Source: Dehalococcoidia bacterium
Lineage (GTDB): Bacteria; Chloroflexota; Dehalococcoidia; UBA2979
Assembly (NCBI GenBank): GCA_030745285.1
Contig: JASLOV010000018.1
Coordinates: 1 to 23,548, forward strand
Reading direction: 5' to 3'
DNA length: 23,548 bases
The notes below the pieces were generated by a model. The model saw only the letters and a list, made by a program, of their open reading frames with translations. It was not told where the DNA came from and searched no databases. Position numbers and translations under genes: made by a program. Numbering within the stretch: the first letter of the stretch is position 1; each line of letters starts with the position of its first letter. Shown here in pieces: positions 5,701 to 13,053 of this stretch.

Positions 5701-7194
5701 CTAGCCGGGGCCGGCCCCGGGCATCTCCTGCTCCAGCAGGTGGCCCATCTTGTCGCGCTTGGTGATCAGGTAGCGGACGTTGTGAGGATTGGCCGGCGTC
5801 TCCAGCGGGACCCGCTCGGTCACCTCCAGGCCGTAGCCCTCCAGGCCCACGCCGCGGATTTCGCCGAAGGCCGCGATCTCCTTGATCTTCGTCGGGTTGT
5901 TCGTCATCAACCGCAGTTTGCGCAGTCCGAGGTCAACGAGAATCTGTGCGCCGATGCCGTACTCGCGGGCCTCGATCGGGAGGTCCAGCGCCTCGTTGGC
6001 CTCGGCGGTGTCCATGCCCTCGTCCTGCAGGCGGTAGGCGCGGATCTTGTTGTGCAAGCCGATGCCGCGCCCCTCCTGGTCCATGTAGACGATCGCGCCG
6101 CGGCCCTCTCGGGCGACCCTCTCCATCGCGGCTTCCAGCTGCTCGCCGCAGTCGCACCGCATCGATGAAAAGACGTCGCCGGTGACGCACTGGTCATGCA
6201 CGCGCACGAGCGTCGGCTCGTCCGACGAGACGTCGCCCATCGTCAGCACGATGTGCTCCTTCGTGTCGATCAGGGTGCGGTAGGCGATCACCCGGAAGTT
6301 GCCGAAGCGGGTCGGCAACTCCGACTCGTCGACGCGTTCCACCAGGCGTTCGTGGGCGAGGCGGTAGGCGATGATGTCCGCCACCGTGACGATCTTGAGG
6401 TCGTGCTTGCGGGCGAAGCGCTTGAGGTCGGGCATGCGCGCCATCGTGCCGTCGTCCTTGATCACCTCGCAGACCACGGCCGCCGGCTCCAGCCCGGCCA
6501 GCCGGCAGAGGTCGACCGATGCCTCCGTCTGTCCGGCGCGAACGAGCGTGCCGCCGTCTCGGGCGCGCAGCGGGAAGATGTGCCCCGGCCGCGTGAGATC
6601 GCCGGGCCTGCTGTCGGGGTCGGCCAGCACCTGGAGGTCTGGCATTCGCGCCATCGTGCCGTCGTCCTTCATGACTTCGCAGACCACGGCCACCGGCTCC
6701 AGCCCGGCCATCCGGCAGAGATCCACGGACGCCTCCGTCTGCCCGGCGCGCACCAGCACGCCGCCGTCGCGGGCGCGCAGCGGAAAGATGTGACCGGGCC
6801 GCGTGAGGTCCTGCGGCGTGCTGTCGGGGTCCGCCAGCACCGCCACGGTGCGCGCGCGGTCGGCGGCGGAGATGCCGGTGGTGACGCCTGCGGCGGCCTC
6901 CACGGTGATCGTGAAGGCGGTGCCCAGCGGAGCGCTGTTGCGACGGGTCATGAGCGGCACTTGCAGGGCATCCAGCCGCTCGCCGCTCAAGGGAGCGCAG
7001 ATCAGACCGCGTGCGTGCATCGCCATGAAATTGATCATCTCTGCCGTGCAGAACTGCCCGGGCACGCAGACGTCGCCCTCGTTCTCGCGGTTCTCGTCAT
7101 CGACGATGATCACCATGCGGCCGTTGCGGAACTCCTCGACGGCCTGAGGCACATCGACGAGCACCGGCGCCGGCTTCTTTCGTTGCGTCGCCAT
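5701..7194 (-). CDS. ribBA: bifunctional DHBP synthase / GTP cyclohydrolase II with internal duplication
   Basis: The N-terminal RibB domain makes 3,4-dihydroxy-2-butanone 4-phosphate from ribulose 5-phosphate; the C-terminal RibA domain opens GTP. RibB signatures are DDENRENEGD (32-41) and RPGHIFPLRARDGG. RibA begins near residue 290 and has the zinc cysteines in CVTGDVFSSMRCDCG, then MDQEGRGIGLHNKIRAY and YGIGAQIL. The protein has 497 residues against about 400 for the family. The excess is a tandem 70-residue duplication: residues 119-188 and 189-258 both run from VLADPDS to PDL and both contain GHIFPL, AGQTEASVDL and KDDGTMARMPDL. The start at 7194 has a GGAGGGG site 7 bases upstream. It lies 35 bases after ribE. 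Both reactions are probably retained, but which repeat supplies the active-site His and Glu is unclear. Confidence 0.95.
   Translation of the reverse strand: MATQRKKPAPVLVDVPQAVEEFRNGRMVIIVDDENRENEGDVCVPGQFCTAEMINFMAMHARGLICAPLSGERLDALQVPLMTRRNSAPLGTAFTITVEAAAGVTTGISAADRARTVAVLADPDSTPQDLTRPGHIFPLRARDGGVLVRAGQTEASVDLCRMAGLEPVAVVCEVMKDDGTMARMPDLQVLADPDSRPGDLTRPGHIFPLRARDGGTLVRAGQTEASVDLCRLAGLEPAAVVCEVIKDDGTMARMPDLKRFARKHDLKIVTVADIIAYRLAHERLVERVDESELPTRFGNFRVIAYRTLIDTKEHIVLTMGDVSSDEPTLVRVHDQCVTGDVFSSMRCDCGEQLEAAMERVAREGRGAIVYMDQEGRGIGLHNKIRAYRLQDEGMDTAEANEALDLPIEAREYGIGAQILVDLGLRKLRLMTNNPTKIKEIAAFGEIRGVGLEGYGLEVTERVPLETPANPHNVRYLITKRDKMGHLLEQEMPGAGPG
6421..6840 (-). repeat. in-frame tandem duplication (2 x 210 bp) inside ribBA
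   Basis: The two 210-bp units are 6631-6840 (first in gene order) and 6421-6630. By hand alignment they differ at about 28 of 210 bases (roughly 87% identical), and many changes are silent. They keep the reading frame and the same length, so this is a diverged real duplication rather than an assembly copy. Confidence 0.93.
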
Positions 7195-7229
7195 TCGGAA
7201 CCCCTCCGCCGGGGGTCGGCGCCTGGAAC

Positions 7230-7817
7230 TCAGGTCGTCGCCCGCTCTTCGAGCAGCTGCTCGACGTACCGAGCCATGATGTCGGTCTCAAGGTTGACTC
7301 TATCACCGGGCTCACGGGCCGTCAGGTTTGTGTGTTCCTGCGTGTACTGCACGAGCGAGACCGAGAACGACTCCGCGTCCTTCGCCACCACCGTCAGTGA
7401 GACCCCGTCCACGCAGACCGGTCCCTTCGTGACGATGTAGCGCAAGTGTTCCGGGTCCGTCTGGTAGCGGGCGATGATGGCGTCCCCCTCCACCGTCATG
7501 CTGGCAAGGGCGCAGGTCGTCTCCACCACCCCGCGCACGACGTGTCCCGACATGCGCGTCGCCGCCGTCAGCGACCGTTCGAGGTTGAGGGCGTCGCCCG
7601 TTGCCAGCCCCTCCAGGTTCGAGCGGCGGAAGGTCTCCGGCATGAGGTCGAAGGTGAGCGAATCACCGTCCATTGCCCGCACGGTGAGGTCGACGCCGTT
7701 CACAGCGATCGAGTCGCCCAGCCGGGTGTCATCGAGGATCGTCGAGCACTCGATCACTAGCTCCCCGCCCTCAAAGTGACGGACGCTGCCGACCTCTTCG
7801 ATGATGCCGGTGAACAT
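7230..7817 (-). CDS. ribE: riboflavin synthase alpha chain
   Basis: This enzyme dismutates two 6,7-dimethyl-8-ribityllumazine molecules to riboflavin and the RibH substrate. The 195-residue protein has the invariant N-terminus MFTGIIEEVG and two lumazine-binding barrels, about 1-95 and 96-190, each with a G-V-x-L-T-V type motif (NGVDLTV, DGVSLTVV). It contains SGHVVRGVVET where many homologues have a second His (GHV). The ATG at 7817 directly follows the TGA of ribD with no spacer, indicating translational coupling. Confidence 0.95.
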   Translation of the reverse strand: MFTGIIEEVGSVRHFEGGELVIECSTILDDTRLGDSIAVNGVDLTVRAMDGDSLTFDLMPETFRRSNLEGLATGDALNLERSLTAATRMSGHVVRGVVETTCALASMTVEGDAIIARYQTDPEHLRYIVTKGPVCVDGVSLTVVAKDAESFSVSLVQYTQEHTNLTAREPGDRVNLETDIMARYVEQLLEERATT

Positions 7818-8954
7818 TCAGGCCTCCTCGTGCTGTTCGGTGGAGCCGTCACCGTCGGGCCAGACGGGGATACCCGAAATCAGCGTGTCGTCACCCAGCC
7901 GCTCCACCGTCAGGTCGCGCAGCCGCGGAGCCTGCGCCATGCGCTCCGCGCCCCTGCCGGCGACGGCCGAGGGTGCGTCGCCGGCGCCGATCACGACCGG
8001 CGCGATCACCGCGTGCACACGGTCGACGAGCCGGCGGTCGAAGAGCGTGCCGAGCACGACCCCGCCGCCCTCGAAGAGCACCGTCAGCATGCCCCGCCCG
8101 CCCAGCTCGGCCAGCAGCGCCTCGACGTCGAGGTGTTCGTCCGCCGCCGGCAGCAGCAGCACCTCCGCGCCCGCCTGCTGCATGCCCGCGCGCCACGCCG
8201 GCGACGAGGCATCGGTCGTGACGATCATCGTCGCCGAGCCGCCGCCCAGCACCGCCGCATCGGCCGGCGTGCGCCCGCGCGAGTCAAGCACGACGCGCAG
8301 AGGCTGGTGGACGCCGTCCGCCGTCCCGCCGGGGCGGGCGGTCAGTTGGGGGTTGTCGACGACGACGGTGTTGGAGCCGACGACGATCGCGTCCAGCGTC
8401 GGGCGGTTGCGGTGCGCCCACGCCAGCGTCTGCGGCCCGGAGACCCAGCGCGAGTCGCCGGAGGAGGCCGCGATACGCCCGTCGAGCGAGGCGGCGAACT
8501 TCACCACCACGAGCGGCAGCCCCGTGCGCCGATGCTTCAGGTAGCCGGCAAGCTGGCGCTCCGCCTCGGCCTCGCCGTCGCCGCGCTCGACATCGATGCC
8601 AGCATCGGCGAGATGGCGATCGCCCCGGCCGTCTGCGGCCGGGGCGGGGTCGAGCACCGCAAATCGGACGGCCGCCACGCCCGCCTCGATCAGGGCGTCG
8701 GTGCAGGGTGGCGTGCGGCCGGTGTGGTCGCACGGTTCCAGCGTGACGTACACCGTCGCGCCGCGGGCGCGCTCGCCCGCCTCACGGAGCGCGCCGACCT
8801 CGGCGTGATCGCCGCCCGGGGGCTGGGTGTGGCCGCGGCCGACGATCTCGCCGCCGGTGACGACGACCGCGCCGACCGGTGGGTTGGGAGACGTCGTGCC
8901 CTGGCCGAGGGCGGCCTCCTCCAGCGCAGCGCGCATGAACTCGGAGGCGCCCAC
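7818..8954 (-). CDS. ribD: bifunctional pyrimidine deaminase / reductase
   Basis: RibD carries out steps two and three of riboflavin synthesis: deamination of the pyrimidine and NADPH reduction of the ribosyl side chain. The deaminase domain (about 1-145) has the zinc motif HAE (His50, Glu52) and LEPCDHTGRTPPC (Cys75, Cys84). The reductase domain begins near KFAASLDGRIA and continues through WVSGPQTLAWAHRNRPTLDA and VLFEGGGVVLGTLF. The 378-residue length is typical. A GTG at 8954, five bases after the dcd stop, is the likely start; an ATG six codons later is an alternative. Confidence 0.95.
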   Translation of the reverse strand: MGASEFMRAALEEAALGQGTTSPNPPVGAVVVTGGEIVGRGHTQPPGGDHAEVGALREAGERARGATVYVTLEPCDHTGRTPPCTDALIEAGVAAVRFAVLDPAPAADGRGDRHLADAGIDVERGDGEAEAERQLAGYLKHRRTGLPLVVVKFAASLDGRIAASSGDSRWVSGPQTLAWAHRNRPTLDAIVVGSNTVVVDNPQLTARPGGTADGVHQPLRVVLDSRGRTPADAAVLGGGSATMIVTTDASSPAWRAGMQQAGAEVLLLPAADEHLDVEALLAELGGRGMLTVLFEGGGVVLGTLFDRRLVDRVHAVIAPVVIGAGDAPSAVAGRGAERMAQAPRLRDLTVERLGDDTLISGIPVWPDGDGSTEQHEEA

Positions 8955-8959
8955 GCGCG

Positions 8960-9547
8960 CTAGTTCTCCTTCGGCTCGTAGTCGGTGTAGCCGCGGCTGG
9001 CCGTGGGGCCGGTCTGGCCCTGGTACTTGGAGCGCAGCTCCGCCGAGCCGTAGGGATGCTCCGCCGCAGTGGTCAGTTCGACGAACGAGAGCTGCCCGAT
9101 CTTCATCCCGTAGTAGAGCCGGATCGGCAGGTTGGCGACGTTCGACAGCTCCATCGTCAGGTGGCCGTCCCAGCCGGGGTCCACGTAGCCGGCGGTGGCG
9201 TGCACCAGCAGCCCGAGCCGCCCCAGGGACGACTTGCCCTCCACCCGCGCGACGAGGTCGGCCGGCAGCGCGACGCGTTCGAGCGTCGAGCCGAGCACGA
9301 ACTCGCCGGGATGGAGCACGAACGGCTGATCGTCATCGATCGTCTCCAGCTCGGTCAGCCCTTCGACCGGCGCACGCACGTCGATGTACGAGTCGCGATG
9401 GTTCCGGAAGACACGGAACTGGCGGTCGAGCCGGATATCGACGGAGGCAGGCTGCAGCGCCTCTTCTGCGATCGGCTCGATCACGAGCCGGCCCGAGGCG
9501 AGCGCCTCGGCGATGGACCGGTCACTGAGGACCACGTTGCACCTCAT
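8960..9547 (-). CDS. dcd: dCTP deaminase, probably the bifunctional dCTP deaminase/dUTPase type
   Basis: This enzyme makes dUTP or dUMP for thymidylate synthesis. The 195-residue protein has LQPASVDIRLD, VEGKSSLGRLGL and HATAGYVDPGWDGHLTMEL with the likely catalytic Glu133. HATAG, the ELSNVANLPIRLYYGMKIGQ stretch and the C-terminal HPYGS-SKYQGQTGPT resemble the mycobacterial/archaeal bifunctional form more than the E. coli form (which has HVTAH and EFYN). It is the first gene of the minus-strand operon that continues into ribD after 5 bases. I see no FMN riboswitch upstream and no strong promoter in 9548-9665. Confidence 0.93.
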   Translation of the reverse strand: MRCNVVLSDRSIAEALASGRLVIEPIAEEALQPASVDIRLDRQFRVFRNHRDSYIDVRAPVEGLTELETIDDDQPFVLHPGEFVLGSTLERVALPADLVARVEGKSSLGRLGLLVHATAGYVDPGWDGHLTMELSNVANLPIRLYYGMKIGQLSFVELTTAAEHPYGSAELRSKYQGQTGPTASRGYTDYEPKEN

Positions 9548-9612
9548 CGGGCGGGGAGTGGTCAGAGTCGTCTACGCAAGGATACCGCGACGTGCCCCGG
9601 GCGGCGATCACC

Positions 9613-9650
9613 AGCGCTCGCGTCGTGCCAGCGTCCTCGATGCGCGAGCC
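9613..9650. other. inverted repeat between dcd and the SIMPL gene
   Basis: GCTCGCG and CGCGAGC flank a spacer of about 20 bases in the 118-bp gap between dcd and the SIMPL gene. There is no U tract on either strand. It may be a weak terminator or an operator, or may arise from the high GC content. Confidence 0.2.
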
Positions 9651-9665
9651 TTTGGTGCAGGCCGG

Positions 9666-10418
9666 CTACTCGATCTCATACTCGACGAAGACGGAGAGTG
9701 AGATCTCCGTCTCGCCCGGCGAGATCGGCGACGGCGGCGCCGCGGCGGCCGCCTGCATCACCCCGCCGCCGAAACTGCGCTCCGCGAAGGGCATCGAGAC
9801 GCCGCTCTCCGAGATCGAGCGCACCTTGCCGAGCGTCACGCCAGCCAGGGTGGCGAGCGTCTCCGCCCGCGCCTGGGCGTCGGCGACGGCAGCCTCGCGG
9901 GCTTCCGCCTCGAACTGCTCCGGGTTGTCGACGGTGAAGGAGATGTTGTTGATGCGCACGGCGTCGCCGCCCGCCTCGGCCGCGTCGTCCAGCACGTCCG
10001 AGACGGTGTCGAGGTCGCGCACCTTCACGGAGACGCGGTTGGTGACGGTGTAGCCGGTGATCTCCGGCTGCTCATCGCGCTGGTAGAGGTACTGCGGCTG
10101 GATGCTGAACGAGAGCGTGCGGATATCGGCGCTGGGGACGGCGTTGGCCTCGAACGAGGCGAGCACGGCCCCCATTGACGCTGCCGCCTCGGAGCGAGCC
10201 GCCGCCACGTTCGGCGCGGTCACCTCGACGCCGATCGTGATCACGGCAATGTCGGGCACAACGGTGACGCTGCCGCTGCCGCTCACGGAGATGCCGCTCT
10301 GCGACGGCTGGCTGACGGTGATCTCCGTCGCCCCGTCGCTGCAGCCCACCGCCAGCAGCGCAATGGCGGCCAGGATGATGGCAGTCAAGACGATGGCGGC
10401 GAGTCGGGGTCGGCCCAT
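9666..10418 (-). CDS. SIMPL-domain (DUF541) lipoprotein
   Basis: The 250-residue protein starts at ATG 10418, six bases after GGGAGG. It has a lipoprotein-type signal: basic MGRPR, a hydrophobic run (about 8-24), and Cys26 in LLAVGC, although the -3 position is Ala rather than the usual Leu. The mature part contains the SIMPL/DUF541 pattern: ISVSGSGSVTVVPDIAVITI, then QPQYLYQ and TGYTVTNRVSVKVRDLDTV, and ISFTVDNPEQFEAEAREAAV. Family members are periplasmic or surface proteins, some linked to oxidative stress; a precise function is unknown. The 517-codon frame that runs further upstream is antisense to the aldolase and should not be taken as the gene. Confidence 0.9.
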   Translation of the reverse strand: MGRPRLAAIVLTAIILAAIALLAVGCSDGATEITVSQPSQSGISVSGSGSVTVVPDIAVITIGVEVTAPNVAAARSEAAASMGAVLASFEANAVPSADIRTLSFSIQPQYLYQRDEQPEITGYTVTNRVSVKVRDLDTVSDVLDDAAEAGGDAVRINNISFTVDNPEQFEAEAREAAVADAQARAETLATLAGVTLGKVRSISESGVSMPFAERSFGGGVMQAAAAAPPSPISPGETEISLSVFVEYEIE

Positions 10419-10442
10419 CTCTGTCCTCCCGGAGAGTGCGTC

Positions 10443-10484
10443 AACTAGGATGTCTGTTCCGAGAACTAGGATGTCTGTTCCGAG
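10443..10484. repeat. 21-bp perfect tandem repeat in the divergent SIMPL-aldolase spacer
   Basis: Units 10443-10463 and 10464-10484 are identical; each begins AACTAGGATG and ends GTTCCGAG. They lie between the SIMPL gene (minus) and the aldolase (plus). They could be a regulator-binding array or a scar of a mobile element; no transposase is near. Confidence 0.9.
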
Positions 10485-10520
10485 CCTCAGATGCTCGTGA
10501 AGAATGTGACCGGAGCCACG

Positions 10521-11360
10521 ATGCCGCTGGCCGCGGGCCGAGACTTGCTGAGCGCCGCCGAACGGGGCGGCTACGCCGTGCCGGGGTTCAACGTCTCGAA
10601 CCTTGAACTGGCGCTCGGCGTACTCGATGCGGCGGAAGCGCGACGGGCGCCGCTGCTGCTGCAGTTCAACCCGTCGAACATCCAGCACTTCGGCGGGCTG
10701 GCCGTTGCGGGCGCCGTCGGGCGGGCGCTGGCGGAGCAGGCGAGCGTGCCCGTCGCCGTCCATCTCGATCACGGCCCGGATATCGCCCTGCTGCGCGCGG
10801 CGGTGCAGGCCGGGTTCACCTCGTTGATGTTCGACGGCTCGACCTTCCCGCTGGAGCGCAATACGCGCGAGACTTGTGAGGCGTATGCGGTGGCCGCCGC
10901 CGCCGGCGTCGCACTGGAAGCCGAGCTCGGGCACGTCGGCGGGCGCGAGCCCGGTGTACTGACCTCGGAGGGCGTGTTGACGGAGCCGGGGGCGGCCCAG
11001 GACTTCGTCGAGCAGACGCGGGTGGACTCGCTCGCCGTCTCCGTCGGTACCGCCCACGGCCTGGCCGGCGAGATCCGGCTGGACCTGCTGCATGAGCTCC
11101 GAGTGGCCACGAAAGGGCTGCCGCTGGTGCTGCACGGCGGTTCCGGCGTCCGCCCCGATCAATTGCGCGACGCCGTGAACGCCGGCATCCGTAAAGTCAA
11201 CGTCAGCAGCGAACTGCACTCCGCCTTCGCCAGCGCGCTCGACCAGGGGCCACGCGGCGAAGACCCGCGGCCCGCGCTGCGGGCGGCGAGGGCCGCCGTC
11301 GCCGAGGCCGCCGCGCAGCGCATCGAGCAGCTGGGTGCGGCGCTCCAGGCCGGCGCCTGA
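10521..11360 (+). CDS. class II fructose-bisphosphate (ketose-bisphosphate) aldolase
   Basis: This zinc-dependent aldolase cleaves a ketose bisphosphate (probably fructose 1,6-bisphosphate, possibly tagatose) to two trioses. The 279-residue protein has the N-terminal YAVPGFNV, the catalytic and zinc motif HLDHG (Asp83, His84), MFDGST (103-108), Glu135 in EAELGHVGG, and zinc ligands His179 (GTAHG) and His205 (LHGGSG). KVNVSSEL follows, near the phosphate site. I chose ATG 10521, because GGAG lies five bases upstream; an ATG ten codons earlier is possible. It is a typical short class II enzyme and appears to be transcribed alone. Confidence 0.93.
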   Translation: MPLAAGRDLLSAAERGGYAVPGFNVSNLELALGVLDAAEARRAPLLLQFNPSNIQHFGGLAVAGAVGRALAEQASVPVAVHLDHGPDIALLRAAVQAGFTSLMFDGSTFPLERNTRETCEAYAVAAAAGVALEAELGHVGGREPGVLTSEGVLTEPGAAQDFVEQTRVDSLAVSVGTAHGLAGEIRLDLLHELRVATKGLPLVLHGGSGVRPDQLRDAVNAGIRKVNVSSELHSAFASALDQGPRGEDPRPALRAARAAVAEAAAQRIEQLGAALQAGA

Positions 11361-11467
11361 GGCCCTGTCTTCGGGTGGGTCGTCGGCTGGGCCATAGGGC
11401 GGACCACGGGGTGGGCCGGTGTGCCGCGCGACTCTTACGGGGTAGGGCGGCGCGTGAGGCGGGCCGT

Positions 11468-11476
11468 TGGTATACT
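11468..11476 (+). promoter_or_regulatory. extended -10 promoter of lepB
   Basis: TGGTATACT is an extended -10 element (TG-N-TATACT) without a clear -35. Transcription should begin at about 11483-11485, which is the proposed ATG itself, so the mRNA may be leaderless. Confidence 0.5.
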
Positions 11477-11484
11477 CGGAGGCG

Positions 11485-12234
11485 ATGCTGGATCGCGCCC
11501 CTGCGGGGCCTCAACTGCTTTCCGACCCCCCGCTGGCCGATCCGATGTCGGCACCAAGCCACGGCGGGTTAGCGGACGTCGACCCGTGGTTGCACGCGCC
11601 CGTCGCCCGGCGGCGCTCGCTCCCCCGCTTCCTCGGCATGGGCGCCGCCTCCGAGGTGCTGGAGGTGATCGCGCTCGCCCTGCTGATGTTCGTCGCGGTG
11701 CGGTTCGTGGTGCAGAACTTCGTCGTCGATGGCGCGTCGATGCGGCCGATGTTCGCTCACGGCGACCTGCTGATCGTGAACAAGCTCGCCTACCGCACCT
11801 TCGATGTCTCGTGGTTGCCGTGGAGCGACGACGACCAGTGGCAGCCCTTCGGCGACCCGGCGCCGGGCGATGTCGTCGTCTTCCACTTCTCCAACAACCG
11901 CGACTTCATCAAGCGTGTGGTCGGCGTGCCGGGCCAGACGGTGGAGGTGCGCGACGGGCTGTTGCGGGTGGACGGCGCGGTGATCGACGAGCCCTACGTT
12001 GAGACGCCGGCACGCTACGAGTTCGGCCCCCAGGTCGTGCCGGCGGGGATGATGTTCGTGCTGGGAGACAACCGCAACAACTCCTTTGATTCCCACTCGT
12101 GGGGGATGCTGGCCCGCGACCAGATCGTAGGGCGGGCGGAGCTGCGATACTGGCCGCTGGGCGAATTCGGCCGCGTGAGCCAGCGCGAGGGCGCCGCGGG
12201 TCCGCCCCTCTCCGGGGCGCGCTCATTGCCGTAG
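11485..12234 (+). CDS. lepB: signal peptidase I
   Basis: This membrane serine protease removes signal peptides from exported proteins such as those encoded elsewhere in the window. The 249-residue protein has a Pro-rich cytoplasmic N-terminus, one membrane segment (about 57-78, VLEVIALALLMFVAVRFVV), then GASMRPMF with nucleophile Ser85, the general base Lys143 in DFIKRVVGVPGQ, and LGDNRNNSFDSHSWG. The start at 11485 follows GGAGG at only 2 bases; a -10 box ends at 11476, so translation may be leaderless. An internal ATG at 11545 is the alternative. Confidence 0.95.
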   Translation: MLDRAPAGPQLLSDPPLADPMSAPSHGGLADVDPWLHAPVARRRSLPRFLGMGAASEVLEVIALALLMFVAVRFVVQNFVVDGASMRPMFAHGDLLIVNKLAYRTFDVSWLPWSDDDQWQPFGDPAPGDVVVFHFSNNRDFIKRVVGVPGQTVEVRDGLLRVDGAVIDEPYVETPARYEFGPQVVPAGMMFVLGDNRNNSFDSHSWGMLARDQIVGRAELRYWPLGEFGRVSQREGAAGPPLSGARSLP

Positions 12235-12271
12235 ACCTGCAATCTGCAACCTACGATATTTGCCTAATCGC

Positions 12272-12300
12272 TTGAACGCGTAAGCACTTTCCTGTATAGA
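12272..12300 (+). promoter_or_regulatory. probable promoter of the pyrE-like gene
   Basis: TTGAAC (12272-12277) and TATAGA (12295-12300) are 17 bases apart in an AT-richer region. A start near 12307 would give a leader of about 135 bases before the ATG at 12442. Confidence 0.5.
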
Positions 12301-12317
12301 ATGACGAACTCACCGGA

Positions 12318-12390
12318 TTGTCCACAGATTGTCAACCAATGGGTTCCATGGCTGCCGATGACTGTTTCGACAAGTCTGTGCACTTGACAA
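12318..12390 (+). promoter_or_regulatory. structured leader RNA of the pyrE-like gene (possible attenuator)
   Basis: CACAGATTGTC (12323-12333) can pair with GACAAGTCTGTG (12369-12380) with one bulged G. Inside the loop AACC-AATG-GGTT (12334-12345) can form a small hairpin. Alternatively TTGTCAA (12329-12335) can pair with TTGACAA (12384-12390), which would break the first stem. Such mutually exclusive stems are typical of leader control, but I do not see a PyrR-binding motif or a terminator with a U tract. Confidence 0.4.
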
Positions 12391-12441
12391 CAGTGCTGGG
12401 TAAGATGTCTGCGCGCCCACGGCGCATAAACGGGGGATGCG

Positions 12442-13047
12442 ATGCCTAACATTGGACCGGGAGAACTCGGTGAGCGTCTTCAAGCGCGATGTCGCTTGGA
12501 TGGGGATGTCACGCTGTCCTCCCGAACTTCGAGCTCCTACTACTACGATGTGAAGAGGGCGCTCCTGGCGCCGAAGCTCAAGATTGACCTAGCCGAGGCA
12601 ATGCTGGACCTGGTTTCAGACCTTGAGTACGACATTGTGGGCGGTCTAGCTGTCGGGTCGGTACCAATCGCCGAACAGATGTCAGTGGTGTCCGAGCTGA
12701 AGCGTGGGCAGCCGTTCGGAACGTTCTACGTTCGCTCACAGCCCAAAGAACATGGAACGGCCGAGCAGACCTTCCAGGCGTATGACGACTCCATCCACCC
12801 GATGCTGGTTCCGGGTGCGCGGGTTCTCGTTGTGGACGACGTCGTGACAACAGGTAAGTCGATGGAGATTGTGTTCGATCAGATTTGGAAGGCTCAGGCC
12901 ACGATTGTGGCCGTGGCGGTGATTGTCGATCGTTGCGATCCAGCGGCGGACTCAATCAGGCACCACCCCCGATTTTCCTATCGGTCACTATTCGAGGCAG
13001 ACCCGGATGGGTACATCGTGCCCCGGCGAGCGCCAGCGGTCGCCTAG
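12442..13047 (+). CDS. pyrE: orotate phosphoribosyltransferase-like protein
   Basis: The 201-residue protein has the PRPP-binding signature RVLVVDDVVTTGKSM and the PyrE-like elements TSSSYYYDVKRALL, GLAVGSVPIAEQ and YVRSQPKEHGT, which stands where OPRTases have RKExKxHGT. It likely adds phosphoribosyl to orotate in UMP synthesis; the Arg-Ser in place of the usual Arg-Lys leaves room for another base as substrate. The ATG follows GGGGGATGCG. Base composition is clearly different: three sampled 60-base rows give about 57-60% GC, and the upstream spacer is near 42%, against about 75% in a sampled row of the next gene. It stands alone between lepB and a convergent gene, without other pyr genes. 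Horizontal gain is plausible. Confidence 0.78.
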   Translation: MPNIGPGELGERLQARCRLDGDVTLSSRTSSSYYYDVKRALLAPKLKIDLAEAMLDLVSDLEYDIVGGLAVGSVPIAEQMSVVSELKRGQPFGTFYVRSQPKEHGTAEQTFQAYDDSIHPMLVPGARVLVVDDVVTTGKSMEIVFDQIWKAQATIVAVAVIVDRCDPAADSIRHHPRFSYRSLFEADPDGYIVPRRAPAVA

Positions 13048-13053
13048 TCCCAA

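Noticed and set aside
6196..7440. A 414-codon plus-strand frame opposite ribBA
   Set aside because: It is a GC-rich shadow of the ribBA and ribE genes; it has Arg/His-rich composition and no recognisable motif.
9548..9665. Search for an FMN riboswitch upstream of the riboflavin operon
   Set aside because: The conserved RFN segments are not present in this gap or between dcd and ribD.
10419..11219. A long minus-strand reading frame that would extend the SIMPL gene by 267 codons
   Set aside because: It is antisense to the class II aldolase, whose motifs are all intact. A proper ATG with GGGAGG and a signal peptide exists at 10418.
12318..12326. TTGTCCACA, a match to the DnaA box consensus TTRTNCACA
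   Set aside because: About one match per window is expected by chance, only one is present, and no dnaA or dnaN is near. It is part of a stem in the pyrE leader.
12384..12406. TTGACA followed by TAAGAT upstream of pyrE as a promoter
   Set aside because: The spacing is only 11 bases. The TTGAAC/TATAGA pair at 12272-12300 has 17 and is preferred.
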